49,578 nt of DNA from a virus (IMGVR_UViG_3300045016_000121:1-49578); one strand, 5' to 3'. Positions 8,276-16,837 are shown, numbered from the stretch's first letter. Notes: generated from the letters alone by a model not told the origin. Translations and numbers: made by a program.

Positions 8276-9681
8276 ATATTAGGTTTGATTAACCGTTTAT
8301 AGCTCATCCAATATCCCAAGTTTTGCACTATGGTTGATTCTGCTTCGGGGAAACACCCTTTCAAGACGTCTTGGGCGTAATAGTATGCCCAGCATGGATC
8401 CTTGGCTATATATGGTTCTGCCTCTGGCCAGGGACGTTTCAAGACATCTTTGGCGTAACCGTATGCATACGCAGGTTTTCTAGCTATGTGTGGTTCTGCC
8501 TCCGGCCAGGGGCGTTTCAAGACATCTACGGCATACCAGTATGCGTGTGGGTCTTGTGCTATGGTTGGCTCCGCTTCTGGCCAGGGATGTCCTAAGACAT
8601 CTCGAGCGTAAAAACATGCCCGTACTGGATCTTGAATTATGGTTGGTTCTGCCTCTGGCCAAGGACGTTCCAAAACATCTTTAGCGTAATAATATGCCCA
8701 TGCTGAATCTTTAATTATGCATGGTTCTGCTTCTGGCCAGGGGCGTTTCAAGACGTCTCGAGCATAGTAATATGCCCATTTTGGGTCTTTAGCTATGTAT
8801 GATTCCGCTTCGGGCCAGGGATATTTCAAGATGTTTACAGCGTAATCATATGCAAGCCCTGGGTCCTTGGCTATGTATGGTTCTGCTTCCGGGAAACGTC
8901 CTTTTAAGATGCCTCGGGCGTAACCGTATGCCCATTCTGGGTCCTTGGTCATGATTGGTTCCGCTTCAGGCCAGCGAGAACCCACAAATAAACAAAATCT
9001 AACTAAAATTTCTGGTTCGGAGTCTAAGGGTGGTTTAATTAATCGCTGTATTTCTTTATCTGGTTTTATTGGTTTATCTAATATATCCATAAATTGTGAA
9101 TAATCATATGTGTATTGGTAGAGTTTCTTGAGTCTCCCGTCTGATTGTTTTCGGAAGATTATATAGAGTGGGCCTTCTTTAAGATATGTTTTTGCTGTTT
9201 GTGGGTTGCTTGTGCACCATTTAGTGTTTAACGCATAATGTGCAGCAGCCTCTGGTGTTGTGATTTTGAGAAGTTTGTAGTTCTGGCTTTCGTTGACCCA
9301 TTGGGTACCTGCTCGGTATTCTTGGCGCGTCTCTGCCCGACCTTTGAGGTCTATGCCTTTAAGTTTATCGATTACGGTTTCTAGATCGTGGGTTGTTTTA
9401 TAGGACCCTATGTCTTTATTAATGTCAGCCGCACCTATGGATTTGTAATGGTCAAAATCCATTAATAATTGTTTAATCCTGTTTGCGTCTTCTGGGAGTC
9501 TGATTGTGTTTGTTTTGAGTTGTTTAAGTATCCATTCCACATATCGCGCGGCATCTGTGATGGGTTCTATCCAGGCGATTATTTCTTGTGGGGTTTTACC
9601 AAGTTGTTTGGCTAATGAATCTAGTTGTGGTTTGTGTGAGACATAATTTATAGCTTCGAGATATAGAGAGATGAGTCTCAT
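8272..9681 (-). CDS. Repeat-array protein, copy E (8 repeats)
   Basis: A 469-residue paralogue with eight repeats. One unit lacks its first aromatic residue (PHAYWYAVDVLKRPW), a one-residue slip in the 26-residue register. As in copy D the terminal cap is shortened and read into the old linker (LIKPNI), so two successive copies have lost the normal cap YKRYFN-x-EG. It is preceded by the standard 13-base linker after copy F. Function unknown. Confidence 0.92.
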   Translation of the reverse strand: MRLISLYLEAINYVSHKPQLDSLAKQLGKTPQEIIAWIEPITDAARYVEWILKQLKTNTIRLPEDANRIKQLLMDFDHYKSIGAADINKDIGSYKTTHDLETVIDKLKGIDLKGRAETRQEYRAGTQWVNESQNYKLLKITTPEAAAHYALNTKWCTSNPQTAKTYLKEGPLYIIFRKQSDGRLKKLYQYTYDYSQFMDILDKPIKPDKEIQRLIKPPLDSEPEILVRFCLFVGSRWPEAEPIMTKDPEWAYGYARGILKGRFPEAEPYIAKDPGLAYDYAVNILKYPWPEAESYIAKDPKWAYYYARDVLKRPWPEAEPCIIKDSAWAYYYAKDVLERPWPEAEPTIIQDPVRACFYARDVLGHPWPEAEPTIAQDPHAYWYAVDVLKRPWPEAEPHIARKPAYAYGYAKDVLKRPWPEAEPYIAKDPCWAYYYAQDVLKGCFPEAESTIVQNLGYWMSYKRLIKPNI

Positions 9682-9694
9682 ATGTTAGGTTTGA

Positions 9695-10951
9695 TTAACC
9701 TTCAATTTTAAAATGTTGTGTATAGATTGCCCAATATCCTAGGTCTTGAGCTATCGTTGGTTCTGCTTCCGGCCAGGGATGTCCCAGGACATCTTTGGCA
9801 TAAAAGCATGCCCATCCTGGGCTTTGAGCTATAAGCGGTTCTGCTTCTGGCCAAGGGCGTTTCAAGACATTTTGAGCGTAACGGCATGCCCATGCTAGAT
9901 TTTGAACTATGATTGGCTCTGCTTCTGGCCAAGGATGTTCCAAGATATCTTGGGCGTAATAGCATGCCCATTGTGGGTCCTTGGCTATGTATGGTTCTGC
10001 TTCAAGGAAACGCTTTTTTAAGATACACCTAGCATAATAGTATGCCTTTTCTGGGTCTTTAGCTATATATAGTTCTGCTTCTGGCCAGGGGCGTTTCAAG
10101 ACATCTCGGGCATAAAAATATGCCCATTTTGGGTACTTAGCTATGATTGGTTCTGCTTCTAAGAAACGTTCTCTCAAAGTATTTCGGACGTAATAGTATG
10201 CCTCTTCTGGGTCTTCAGCTATGATTGGTTCTGCTTCTGGCCAACGAGAACCCACAAATGCGCAAAATCCAGTCAGGATTTCTAGCTTGGAATTTAGTGG
10301 TGGTTTGATTAATCGCTGTACTTCTTTACCTGGTCTTACTGAGACATCTAATATATCCATAAATTGTGAGTAATCATATGTATATTGATAGAGTTTCTTA
10401 AGTTTCCCGTCTGGTTGTTTTTTGAAGATTATATAGAGTGGGCCTTCTTTAAGGTATTTTTTTGCTGTTTTGGGGTTGCTTGTGCACCATTTAGTGTTTA
10501 GAGCGTAGTGTGCGGCAGCCTCTGGTGTTGTGATTTTGAGGATTTTGTAGTTTGGGCTTTCTTTGATCCATTGCGCGCCTTCCCGGTATTCTTGGCGTGT
10601 CTCTGCCCGACCTTTAAGATCTACACCTTTAAGCTTATCGATCACAGCCTCTAGATCGTGGGTTGTTTTATAAGACCCTATGTCTCTGTTAATGTCAGCT
10701 GCACCTATGGACTTGTAATGATCAAAATCTATTAATAATTGTTTTATCCTATTTGCGTCTTCTGGGAGTCTAATTGTGTTTGTTTTGAGCTGCCTTAGTA
10801 TCTATTCCACATATCTCGCGACATCCGTGATAGGTTCTATTAATGTGATTATTTCTTGTGGGGTTTTATTAAGTTGTTTGGATAGTGAGTCTAATTGTGG
10901 TTTGTGTGAGGTATAGTTTATGGCTTCGAGGTATAGGGAGGTGAGTCTCAT
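9695..10951 (-). pseudogene. Repeat-array gene copy F, interrupted by an amber codon
   Basis: The family ATG is at 10951, preceded by the usual linker, and the N-terminal module is well kept. Codon 50, which is Trp (TGG, in RYVEW) in all other copies, is TAG here (10802-10804). The rest of the frame is open to 9695 and encodes six repeats and a normal cap. A shortened protein of 316 residues could start at the ATG at 10645 (MIDKLKG). TAG ends other genes in this window (for example at 22638 and 23603), so it is not generally reassigned. I read this as a recent nonsense mutation, unless amber suppression occurs. Confidence 0.75.
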
Positions 10952-10964
10952 ATATTAGGTTTGA

Positions 10965-12143
10965 TCAACCTTTAATGTGAAAATGTCGTGCATAGATCAC
11001 CCAATATTCTAGGCTTTTAGCTATGGTTGGTTCCGCTTCTAGGAATCGCTCTTTTAAGACATCTACGGCATAACAATATGCCCAAAATGTGTCCTTGGCT
11101 ATGCATAATTCTGCTTCTGGCCAGGGGCGTTTCAAGACATCCAGGGCATAATAGTATGCCCATCTTGGGTTTTGAGCTATAGCTGGTTCTGCTTCTGGCC
11201 ATGGGCGTCTCAAGGTATATCGAGCGTAATAATGTGCCCATTGTGGATTTTTAGCTATGGTTGGCTCTGCTTCTGGCCAGGGACGTTTCAAGACATATAG
11301 GGCATAAAAATACGCCCATATTGGGTCCTTGACTATATATGGTTCTGCTTCTGGCCAGGGGCGTTTCAAGACATCCAGGGCATAATAGTATGCCCATCTT
11401 GGGTTTTGAGCTATAGCTGGTTCTGCTTCTAGCCAACGAGAACCTATAAGCACACAAAATCCAGCTAAGCTCTCTGGTTTAGAATTTAGTGGTGGTTTGA
11501 TTAATTGCCGTATTTCTTTATTAGGTTTTACTGGTTTATCTAATATATTCATAAATTGCGAGTAATCATATGTATATTGGTAGAGTTTCTCGAGTTTTCC
11601 GTCTGGCTGTTTTTGGAAGATTATGTAGAGTGGGCCTTCTATTAGGTATTTTTTTGCTGTTTCTGCATCGCTTGTGCACCATTTAGTGTTTAAACCATAG
11701 TGGGCGGCAGCTTCAGGTGTTGTGATTTCGAGAATTTTGTAGTTTGGGCTTTCGTTGACCCATTGTGTTCCTGCCCGGTATTCTTGGCGTGTCTCTGCTC
11801 GACCTTTAAGATCTATGCCTTTAAGTTTATCGATCACGACCTCTAAGTCGTAGATGGTTTTGTATGAACCTATGTCTTTATTGATATCAGCCGCACCTAT
11901 AGATTTGTAATGGTTAAAATCTATTAATAGTTGTTTAACTCTGTCTGCGTCTTCTGGTAGCTTGATTGTGTTTGTTTTGAGTTGTTTAAGTATCCATTCT
12001 ACATATCTTGCGGCATCTGTGATGGGTTCTATCCAGGTGATTATTTCTTGTGGGGTTTTACCAAGTTGTTTGGATAGTGAATCTAGTTGTGGTTTGTGTG
12101 AGGTATAGTTTATGGCTTCTAGGTATAGGGAGGTGAGTCTCAT
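10965..12143 (-). CDS. Repeat-array protein, copy G (5 repeats)
   Basis: A 392-residue paralogue with five repeats and an intact cap. Two of its repeats and their flanks are almost identical at DNA level (around 11100-11200 and 11350-11430), pointing to recent internal duplication of repeat units. It is the first minus-strand copy in reading order. The array linker (CAAACCTAATAT) still precedes its ATG even though the next gene upstream is the unrelated exonuclease, which suggests that another copy once lay upstream. Confidence 0.92.
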   Translation of the reverse strand: MRLTSLYLEAINYTSHKPQLDSLSKQLGKTPQEIITWIEPITDAARYVEWILKQLKTNTIKLPEDADRVKQLLIDFNHYKSIGAADINKDIGSYKTIYDLEVVIDKLKGIDLKGRAETRQEYRAGTQWVNESPNYKILEITTPEAAAHYGLNTKWCTSDAETAKKYLIEGPLYIIFQKQPDGKLEKLYQYTYDYSQFMNILDKPVKPNKEIRQLIKPPLNSKPESLAGFCVLIGSRWLEAEPAIAQNPRWAYYYALDVLKRPWPEAEPYIVKDPIWAYFYALYVLKRPWPEAEPTIAKNPQWAHYYARYTLRRPWPEAEPAIAQNPRWAYYYALDVLKRPWPEAELCIAKDTFWAYCYAVDVLKERFLEAEPTIAKSLEYWVIYARHFHIKG

Positions 12144-12188
12144 ATATTAGGTTTGACCAATAAATCGCACTGTGTATATGGGTATTAG

Positions 12189-13085
12189 CTAAAAGTTAAA
12201 TAAGTTCTCTTGGAATGCCGCTGAATCTACATCTACCATTGATTTGAAAGGTTGCACTATGCTTGAATATTCAGTGCCCAATCCAGTTATTTTTAGCTCC
12301 ATAGCTTTGCGCATAATTATGCTTCGGTCATATTTAATTGACTTGTTCATTTCTCGCCTAATATATAATTCATTATTTATTCTATTTGGATTGATTGATA
12401 TGTCTATTAACATGATGTTTTGTTTGAATTTTGCATCGCCATGTTTATCCAGGAATTCAATTAATGCTTTCGAGTTCCGGGCTAATAATTCACTTTTCTT
12501 TTTGCCTATTCCGAGATATCCATCAATATTGTCAGCCTTGTCGCCCATTAATGCTTTTTGAATTATAGGGTTAAAATCGGATTTCCCATGCATAATTTTG
12601 TTTTTGGGCTCATAATGTCTTACGTTTTCGATTAAGTATGGTATTTGCGACATATCACTGTCGCTCGAAATAATTATTATCGGTGATCCGCGCAATATGT
12701 TACATGCAGCGTATATTAAATCATCTGCTTCCTGGTGATTGCGCATATATTGCCTACAGCCTATGTGTGGCATTATTTCGAATGCTATTTTCTGTATTTC
12801 ATCGATTCTGTCGTGTGCCATGGCGTGTGCCATGGCGTCACGATGTGCTTTGTATTCTTTCAGTATATTACATCTCCATATATCATGTTTATGACAATCC
12901 CAAAATATATGAATGGACGATGGTGAGAATTCCCGGAGCCAGAAATGTATGAACCTTAGCCAGATGATGAAATAGTGATATTCGCTATTTCGGAATTTGA
13001 GGTCCGTTACCCCAGCATAATATGCCCGATATGCAGCATTTCTCCCATCTATTAATAATATTGGCTTCTGTTGCATTATATCCAT
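12189..13085 (-). CDS. 5'-3' exonuclease / flap endonuclease (FEN family)
   Basis: A 298-residue FEN/PIN-like nuclease related to the N-terminal exonuclease of DNA polymerase I and T4 RNase H. Acidic metal-binding motifs appear in order: LLIDGRNAAYRAYY near residues 10-23, IFWDCHKHDIWR, QEADDLIY, SSDSDMSQ, and GDKADNIDGYLGIGKKKS, the last being the helix-three-turn-helix DNA clamp. It would remove RNA primers and 5' flaps in lagging-strand synthesis. It lies at the end of the minus-strand replication block, downstream of SSB, and is separated from it by a strong GC-rich inverted repeat. Confidence 0.88.
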   Translation of the reverse strand: MDIMQQKPILLIDGRNAAYRAYYAGVTDLKFRNSEYHYFIIWLRFIHFWLREFSPSSIHIFWDCHKHDIWRCNILKEYKAHRDAMAHAMAHDRIDEIQKIAFEIMPHIGCRQYMRNHQEADDLIYAACNILRGSPIIIISSDSDMSQIPYLIENVRHYEPKNKIMHGKSDFNPIIQKALMGDKADNIDGYLGIGKKKSELLARNSKALIEFLDKHGDAKFKQNIMLIDISINPNRINNELYIRREMNKSIKYDRSIIMRKAMELKITGLGTEYSSIVQPFKSMVDVDSAAFQENLFNF

Positions 13086-13161
13086 TCAATTCATACTCCC
13101 ATACTGGGACGACCATATAGTCCTATAACCATCGGATCTAAGGCCGAACCCGTCGCTACCA

Positions 13162-13213
13162 ATTCACGTCCCGCGCGGGGTGGCCTGGGACCACCCCCGC
13201 GCGGGACGTGAAT
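13162..13213. terminator. Long GC-rich inverted repeat between SSB and exonuclease genes
   Basis: Bases 13162-13183 (ATTCACGTCCCGCGCGGGG then TGG) pair with 13191-13213, leaving a 7-base loop and one bulged C. This forms a stem of about 22 pairs with a GC-rich core, which is striking in an AT-rich region. It begins four bases after the SSB stop on the minus strand. No T-run follows, so it is not a classic intrinsic terminator. It could be a processing/stability hairpin, a factor-dependent terminator or a protein-binding site. Confidence 0.6.
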
Positions 13214-13217
13214 CCAT

Positions 13218-14264
13218 TCATTTATTGTCTTCGTTCAAAGCGTTGAGGAGTTCATCCAAGTTAGGATCTTCGCTTGATTCTGCATTGCCAGATTGAGAGG
13301 GTGTGTCCTCCTCACTTACTGGCACCTCGCCCGCTGTCTCGTCTGGCGCGGGTGCAGCTGGTTCCTCTGCTTTTGGCTTTGGAACTTGCTTGGCAGCCGG
13401 TTTGGATGGCGATGGCTTAGCAGCTGGTTTTGAGGTGACCCTGGTCTGTGCCTCATCGTCATCAAATCCAGCTCCCTCGACTTCCATCTTCTTGATTGCA
13501 TCGACAATCTGCGTGAGTTTGTCGATATCCGGTGCGCTGAATTTGACAAACAAATCATGCCGCTGGTCTAATACCTTTTGGATCTCTTCCTTGTTCGGCA
13601 CATAAATATTGTTCTTAACGGTGAAGCAGATTGGCCGCTTTTTGGCCAGGAATCTGGACGTCTTGTACTCTGGGTACTTGCCGGACTTGGTCACAATCAA
13701 TTGGAATGGATAGGCTGCGTTCTCATCATAGAACACGCCAAAGGCTTGTGGATCCTGCGGGTCACCAGAATTATCACGATTGATGCATGCTTCGGTGATC
13801 GTCTGCACTTGCATCGATGGATTGTACCACATCACCTTGCCAGTGTATTCTTTTGGATTGGGAGAATTATCGTGTGGATAGAAATAAATGTTCATTGCCC
13901 AACCTTTGCGCGGCATCCACATACCGGCAATTGCTCTTCGCTCATCATCGTCGCTTGAAGCGTTCATCTTCTCGAATCCGATGGAACATGCTGGGCATTC
14001 CGAGTCTGAATAGATTCGAGGGCAGGTGTATGGCCGCTGGTTGAACCAGTGAGTGCCATTATGATAGTACCACAGGTCATCCATGCCTCGGCTGGCCTGG
14101 CCGTCGATTACCTTATCGCCCTTGTTGAGCGGCGGCAGGATAATAAACCGATATGCTACCGCTTTTCCGTCCGGCGATGCTTGTGGGCGGAATTCATTTG
14201 GGTCGCGTACCTTCGAGTTCTTCTCTTGCATTTTCTTGCGGATTTTCTTGAGGTCGTAAGTCAT
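13218..14264 (-). CDS. gp32-like single-stranded DNA-binding protein
   Basis: A 348-residue protein with the T4 gp32 layout: a basic N-terminus (LKKIRKKMQEKNSK), a core OB-like region with a zinc-binding pattern (H in NGTHWFNQRPYTCP, then CPACSIGFEK), many aromatic residues for base stacking (MNIYFYPHD, VMWYNPS), and a long Pro/Ala/Lys linker ending in an acidic tail (SSEDPNLDELLNALNEDNK). It would coat ssDNA during replication and recombination and recruit partners through the tail. A strong AAAGGAG lies just before the ATG, suggesting high expression. It sits among the helicase, RecA, polymerase and exonuclease genes. Confidence 0.85.
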   Translation of the reverse strand: MTYDLKKIRKKMQEKNSKVRDPNEFRPQASPDGKAVAYRFIILPPLNKGDKVIDGQASRGMDDLWYYHNGTHWFNQRPYTCPRIYSDSECPACSIGFEKMNASSDDDERRAIAGMWMPRKGWAMNIYFYPHDNSPNPKEYTGKVMWYNPSMQVQTITEACINRDNSGDPQDPQAFGVFYDENAAYPFQLIVTKSGKYPEYKTSRFLAKKRPICFTVKNNIYVPNKEEIQKVLDQRHDLFVKFSAPDIDKLTQIVDAIKKMEVEGAGFDDDEAQTRVTSKPAAKPSPSKPAAKQVPKPKAEEPAAPAPDETAGEVPVSEEDTPSQSGNAESSEDPNLDELLNALNEDNK

Positions 14265-14285
14265 TTCAGACTCCTTTGTAGTTGT

Positions 14286-14309
14286 AGCACTAGTACTAGC
14301 ACTGGTGCT
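14286..14309. repeat. Short inverted repeat upstream of SSB
   Basis: AGCACTAG (14286-14293) pairs with CTGGTGCT (14302-14309) with one G-T pair, in the 62-base gap between the stop of the 165-residue gene and the SSB start. It could be an operator or translational control hairpin for SSB, comparable in position to the gp32 leader of T-even phages; this is inference from position only. Confidence 0.35.
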
Positions 14310-14326
14310 TAGTTGATTTAGTTTGT

Positions 14327-14824
14327 TTAGGAACCAGTATATTCAAGCTTTGCAAATCCTGCTAACGATCTTAAATTATCGCATTTCATCTTTATTGCGT
14401 CCACCATGAAATACATTTTGCCCAATTGCTTTTGCAATATGAGCATTTTTCTTTCGTATTCTATAAGCGTTTCATCAGATTCGATGATCGATAAAACTTG
14501 CTTGTCAGTTGGCTTGCCGCCAGCTTTCGTGATTTCTAGGACTATGTCTTTCGTCAATTTTCCACGGTATGCTTTGATGTGCAATTCGAGCCTATTGACT
14601 TGATATTTTAATTCGCTTAGCATTGCTGACCAATATGAGAATTGCGATGGTGTTGTTTGCAGTTCTTCTATTATATTGTCATAGTCTATACCTATGTCAG
14701 CCAGCATATCTACTTGAACTGGTTCCTTACTAGTTAATATTGTGAATTTGAATATTGTGCCATCGTATATTTCTTCTGGAACTGTTTCTTTAAACCATTT
14801 TGGTATTTTGGGTTTTTGGTTCAT
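14327..14824 (-). CDS. Hypothetical protein next to SSB, possible UvsY-like recombination mediator
   Basis: This 165-residue protein is not recognised with confidence. Its middle and C-terminal parts look mainly helical (SQFSYWSAMLSELKYQVNRLELHIKAYRG, DETLIEYERKMLILQKQLGKMYFMVDAIKMKCDNLRSLAGF, shown only in part). Size, helical character, a C-terminal A-x2-K-x3-D-x-LRSL pattern and adjacency to a gp32-like SSB in a block containing RecA are reminiscent of T4 UvsY, the RecA/UvsX loader. That is inference from context; no diagnostic motif proves it. It may equally be a structural or packaging accessory protein. Confidence 0.6.
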   Translation of the reverse strand: MNQKPKIPKWFKETVPEEIYDGTIFKFTILTSKEPVQVDMLADIGIDYDNIIEELQTTPSQFSYWSAMLSELKYQVNRLELHIKAYRGKLTKDIVLEITKAGGKPTDKQVLSIIESDETLIEYERKMLILQKQLGKMYFMVDAIKMKCDNLRSLAGFAKLEYTGS

Positions 14825-14966
14825 TTTTCCATGCTTCTGTGTCGAAAGTCTTTGGTATTTGGTGTGGCTGTTGAGGTTGTAGTTGTAGTTGTGGTTCTTG
14901 TTGTGTCTTGAAACTGGTGGCGTTGAAAGTAGGTGTAGATGTTTTTGTGTTTTTGTGTTTAAGCAT
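14790..14966 (-). CDS. Small Gln/Pro/Thr-rich ORF (58 aa)
   Basis: An open frame fills the gap between the A-family polymerase stop (14980) and the 165-residue gene. I start it at the ATG at 14966 (MLKHKNTKTST), so that it does not overlap the polymerase; the frame itself extends to 15032. Composition is biased (QLQLQPQQPHQ), with no predicted fold. It overlaps the next gene by 35 bases. It may be a real short disordered protein or chance. Confidence 0.3.
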   Translation of the reverse strand: MLKHKNTKTSTPTFNATSFKTQQEPQLQLQPQQPHQIPKTFDTEAWKNEPKTQNTKMV

Positions 14967-14979
14967 CAAAAAATTCGCT

Positions 14980-16179
14980 CTAATTGCTCTCCGCTTTAGC
15001 TCTCTCTTTCTGCAATGCTTCTGCATCGTCAAACCTCTTATATAATGCCCATTGTTTGAACTTCCTGCCGATGCTAACCTTCAGCGGAAACGCAGGATTA
15101 TCTTTTAAAATACCCTCGAAGGGATATAACATTATTCCGGCAACGTCGAAGATAATCTTCTTGGCGGACTTAGTGGACTTTGCGGTCATTACAATAGAGT
15201 CGTGATGCTCAGAAAGTATATTATCTGGATATATATCCCATATTCTCCTAATGCTAAGCTGCATCGCGTGGGCAACGGATCCCTGGCACATAGCATTCAT
15301 AATTGACAGGTGTGATCTATCCTTCGATAGCGCAAATTCCCTACCGAGTATGCTCTTGGTGGTCTTCATTGTAAGCACATTATGCCTCATTTCTTGAATC
15401 CATTGCCGTAGCCCGCGATAAAATAACAATGCTTCATTATTGAGATTCATCGAATATATGGCCTCAAATAGCATGCGCTTACAATCACCTCTGTTCATCC
15501 CAACGTTAACCATTTTGTCTGCCATATACTGATATGGGTCATTGTGTATAAATGAGCCAAGCAATTTCTGATCCTGACTCATAAATGCAATTGCTCTTAT
15601 GTCTGCGGCAACCCAGTCAAAATGTATCAAAATAGGATCACAGCTAATGTTCATCAAATCATCTTCGCTTGACATACCTTGTATATTAGTCCCAGACGTC
15701 TTACTGCGACCACTGAAAGTGTTTAAATCCCATGTTGGATATACTGAATTGCCAAAGTATAGCACACCTCTATCCTGAAGATATTTATAGACGACTGCCG
15801 CTCTTGCTAATATTTCTTGCCATTTGTATGGGCCATATTCTAATTGTGCGGCAATTGCGTCTTTGACTTCATCTAATTGTTCCATGGTCGATATTGTGGC
15901 ATGTTGCAATCCAGTGTCATATATGGTCAGGCCGACGTCGTCATTCAACCCAAATGCTGCCATGTGTCTTTTGAAATCATTTAGGACTATCGTGTTGCCG
16001 ACAGCAAACACCTTCTGCTTGACAGCCTTTACTAACTCTTGCGCACGATAATATGTGAGGTGATTGCCTCTAATATATATTGGCACAATCGCGATTTTTG
16101 AATTATGTGATATGACCAAAGCCACAGGCCTATCGCGGCCCTTGCTAAATATTGTATGCACATAATATAGCTTGGACAT
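14980..16179 (-). CDS. Compact A-family DNA polymerase (PolA-like)
   Basis: At 399 residues this is far shorter than DNA polymerase I Klenow (about 600). Residues 1-110 look like a reduced 3'-5' exonuclease domain (VGNTIVLNDFKRHMAAFG, then IYDTGLQHA), with the usual first DxE motif not evident. Polymerase motifs follow: TFSGRSKTSGTNIQ (154-167), motif A FDWVAADIRAIA with catalytic Asp about 188, motif B R-x2-CKRMLFEAIYSMN (230-245), NAMCQGSVAHAMQ (295-307), and motif C EHHDSIVM with Asp about 327. Motif C has Ser where HDE normally has Glu, and motif B lacks the standard FGxxYG. It may fill gaps or repair. Its start overlaps the upstream stop by one base. Confidence 0.75.
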   Translation of the reverse strand: MSKLYYVHTIFSKGRDRPVALVISHNSKIAIVPIYIRGNHLTYYRAQELVKAVKQKVFAVGNTIVLNDFKRHMAAFGLNDDVGLTIYDTGLQHATISTMEQLDEVKDAIAAQLEYGPYKWQEILARAAVVYKYLQDRGVLYFGNSVYPTWDLNTFSGRSKTSGTNIQGMSSEDDLMNISCDPILIHFDWVAADIRAIAFMSQDQKLLGSFIHNDPYQYMADKMVNVGMNRGDCKRMLFEAIYSMNLNNEALLFYRGLRQWIQEMRHNVLTMKTTKSILGREFALSKDRSHLSIMNAMCQGSVAHAMQLSIRRIWDIYPDNILSEHHDSIVMTAKSTKSAKKIIFDVAGIMLYPFEGILKDNPAFPLKVSIGRKFKQWALYKRFDDAEALQKERAKAESN

Positions 16180-16535
16180 TATAAGCCGACTTTTTTAGGC
16201 CGTGGATTATGCTCTCGCGCCTTTTGTAATCGTCTAATTACTTCTTTGCTTTCGCCAGGAGGCCTTATTGAAGCATAAGGATCATTACCATGCATCATCG
16301 CATGCATGTCTGAATCACGCTTCATGCCATCCTTGTCGGTTAACCCATATCCACGTACATATGTTGTCAATACGCTAAATATCCTTATGATATTTTTATC
16401 GCCGCATTTTGGGCATGCGTTGGAATCAGTGCTGAACGAGTGTTCCGATGCTATTTTATTATAATCTACAGCATTGAGTTTATCTACATCAACGCCAATA
16501 TTGTTTAGGCACGATTTGCAGATGTATTGATTCAT
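16179..16535 (-). CDS. Zinc-ribbon protein (118 aa)
   Basis: CKSCLNN at residues 6-9 and CPKCGDKN at 41-44 form a two-knuckle zinc ribbon, followed by a basic C-terminal tail (RRLQKAREHNPRPKK). The spacing resembles FmdB-type regulatory ribbons, but no family is certain. It is coupled to both neighbours: its stop overlaps the polymerase ATG by one base and its ATG overlaps the GroES-like stop by four. Possibly a nucleic-acid-binding accessory of the replication operon. Confidence 0.65.
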   Translation of the reverse strand: MNQYICKSCLNNIGVDVDKLNAVDYNKIASEHSFSTDSNACPKCGDKNIIRIFSVLTTYVRGYGLTDKDGMKRDSDMHAMMHGNDPYASIRPPGESKEVIRRLQKAREHNPRPKKVGL

Positions 16536-16837
16536 TCGAACTGGTATTCTTGATCTCTATCCCCTATGATTATTAATACATCGGCGGCCCTAATAATTTT
16601 AATGATCATATCTTTATAACACCCTGATGACGGCCTTAACGTCTGATATTGCGGCCCAGCCCTAAATAATATCCATTGCCCTGGTCTAGCAACTTGATTA
16701 GTCCCAGGGCCTACGCCGACGACAAGCCCTTCAACCATCGTGGCGGCTGTTTTGTCATCGATTATCAAATCGCTGGTCGGGACCATCATCACAGCGACAT
16801 AATCATTACGGACATCAACTTTATGCAGTTTTGGCAT
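16532..16837 (-). CDS. GroES/Hsp10-like co-chaperonin
   Basis: The 101-residue length and pattern fit a GroES barrel: VRNDYVAVMMVP as the first strand, a loop (TSDLIIDDKTAAT) in the place of the mobile loop, the hallmark EGLVVGVGPG near residues 36-45, RPGQWILF, and a terminal DVLIIIGD where GroES has DILAIV. T4 gp31 shows that phages can replace host GroES to fold a large capsid protein; that role is possible here but unproven. The mobile loop lacks the usual hydrophobic GGI/IVL tripeptide in clear form. It overlaps the membrane-protein gene by 17 bases. Confidence 0.65.
   Translation of the reverse strand: MPKLHKVDVRNDYVAVMMVPTSDLIIDDKTAATMVEGLVVGVGPGTNQVARPGQWILFRAGPQYQTLRPSSGCYKDMIIKIIRAADVLIIIGDRDQEYQFE

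Noticed and set aside
10802-10804. Reassignment of TAG as a sense codon in this phage
   Set aside because: TAG ends other genes (22638, 23603), and only one of seven array copies has it at this position.
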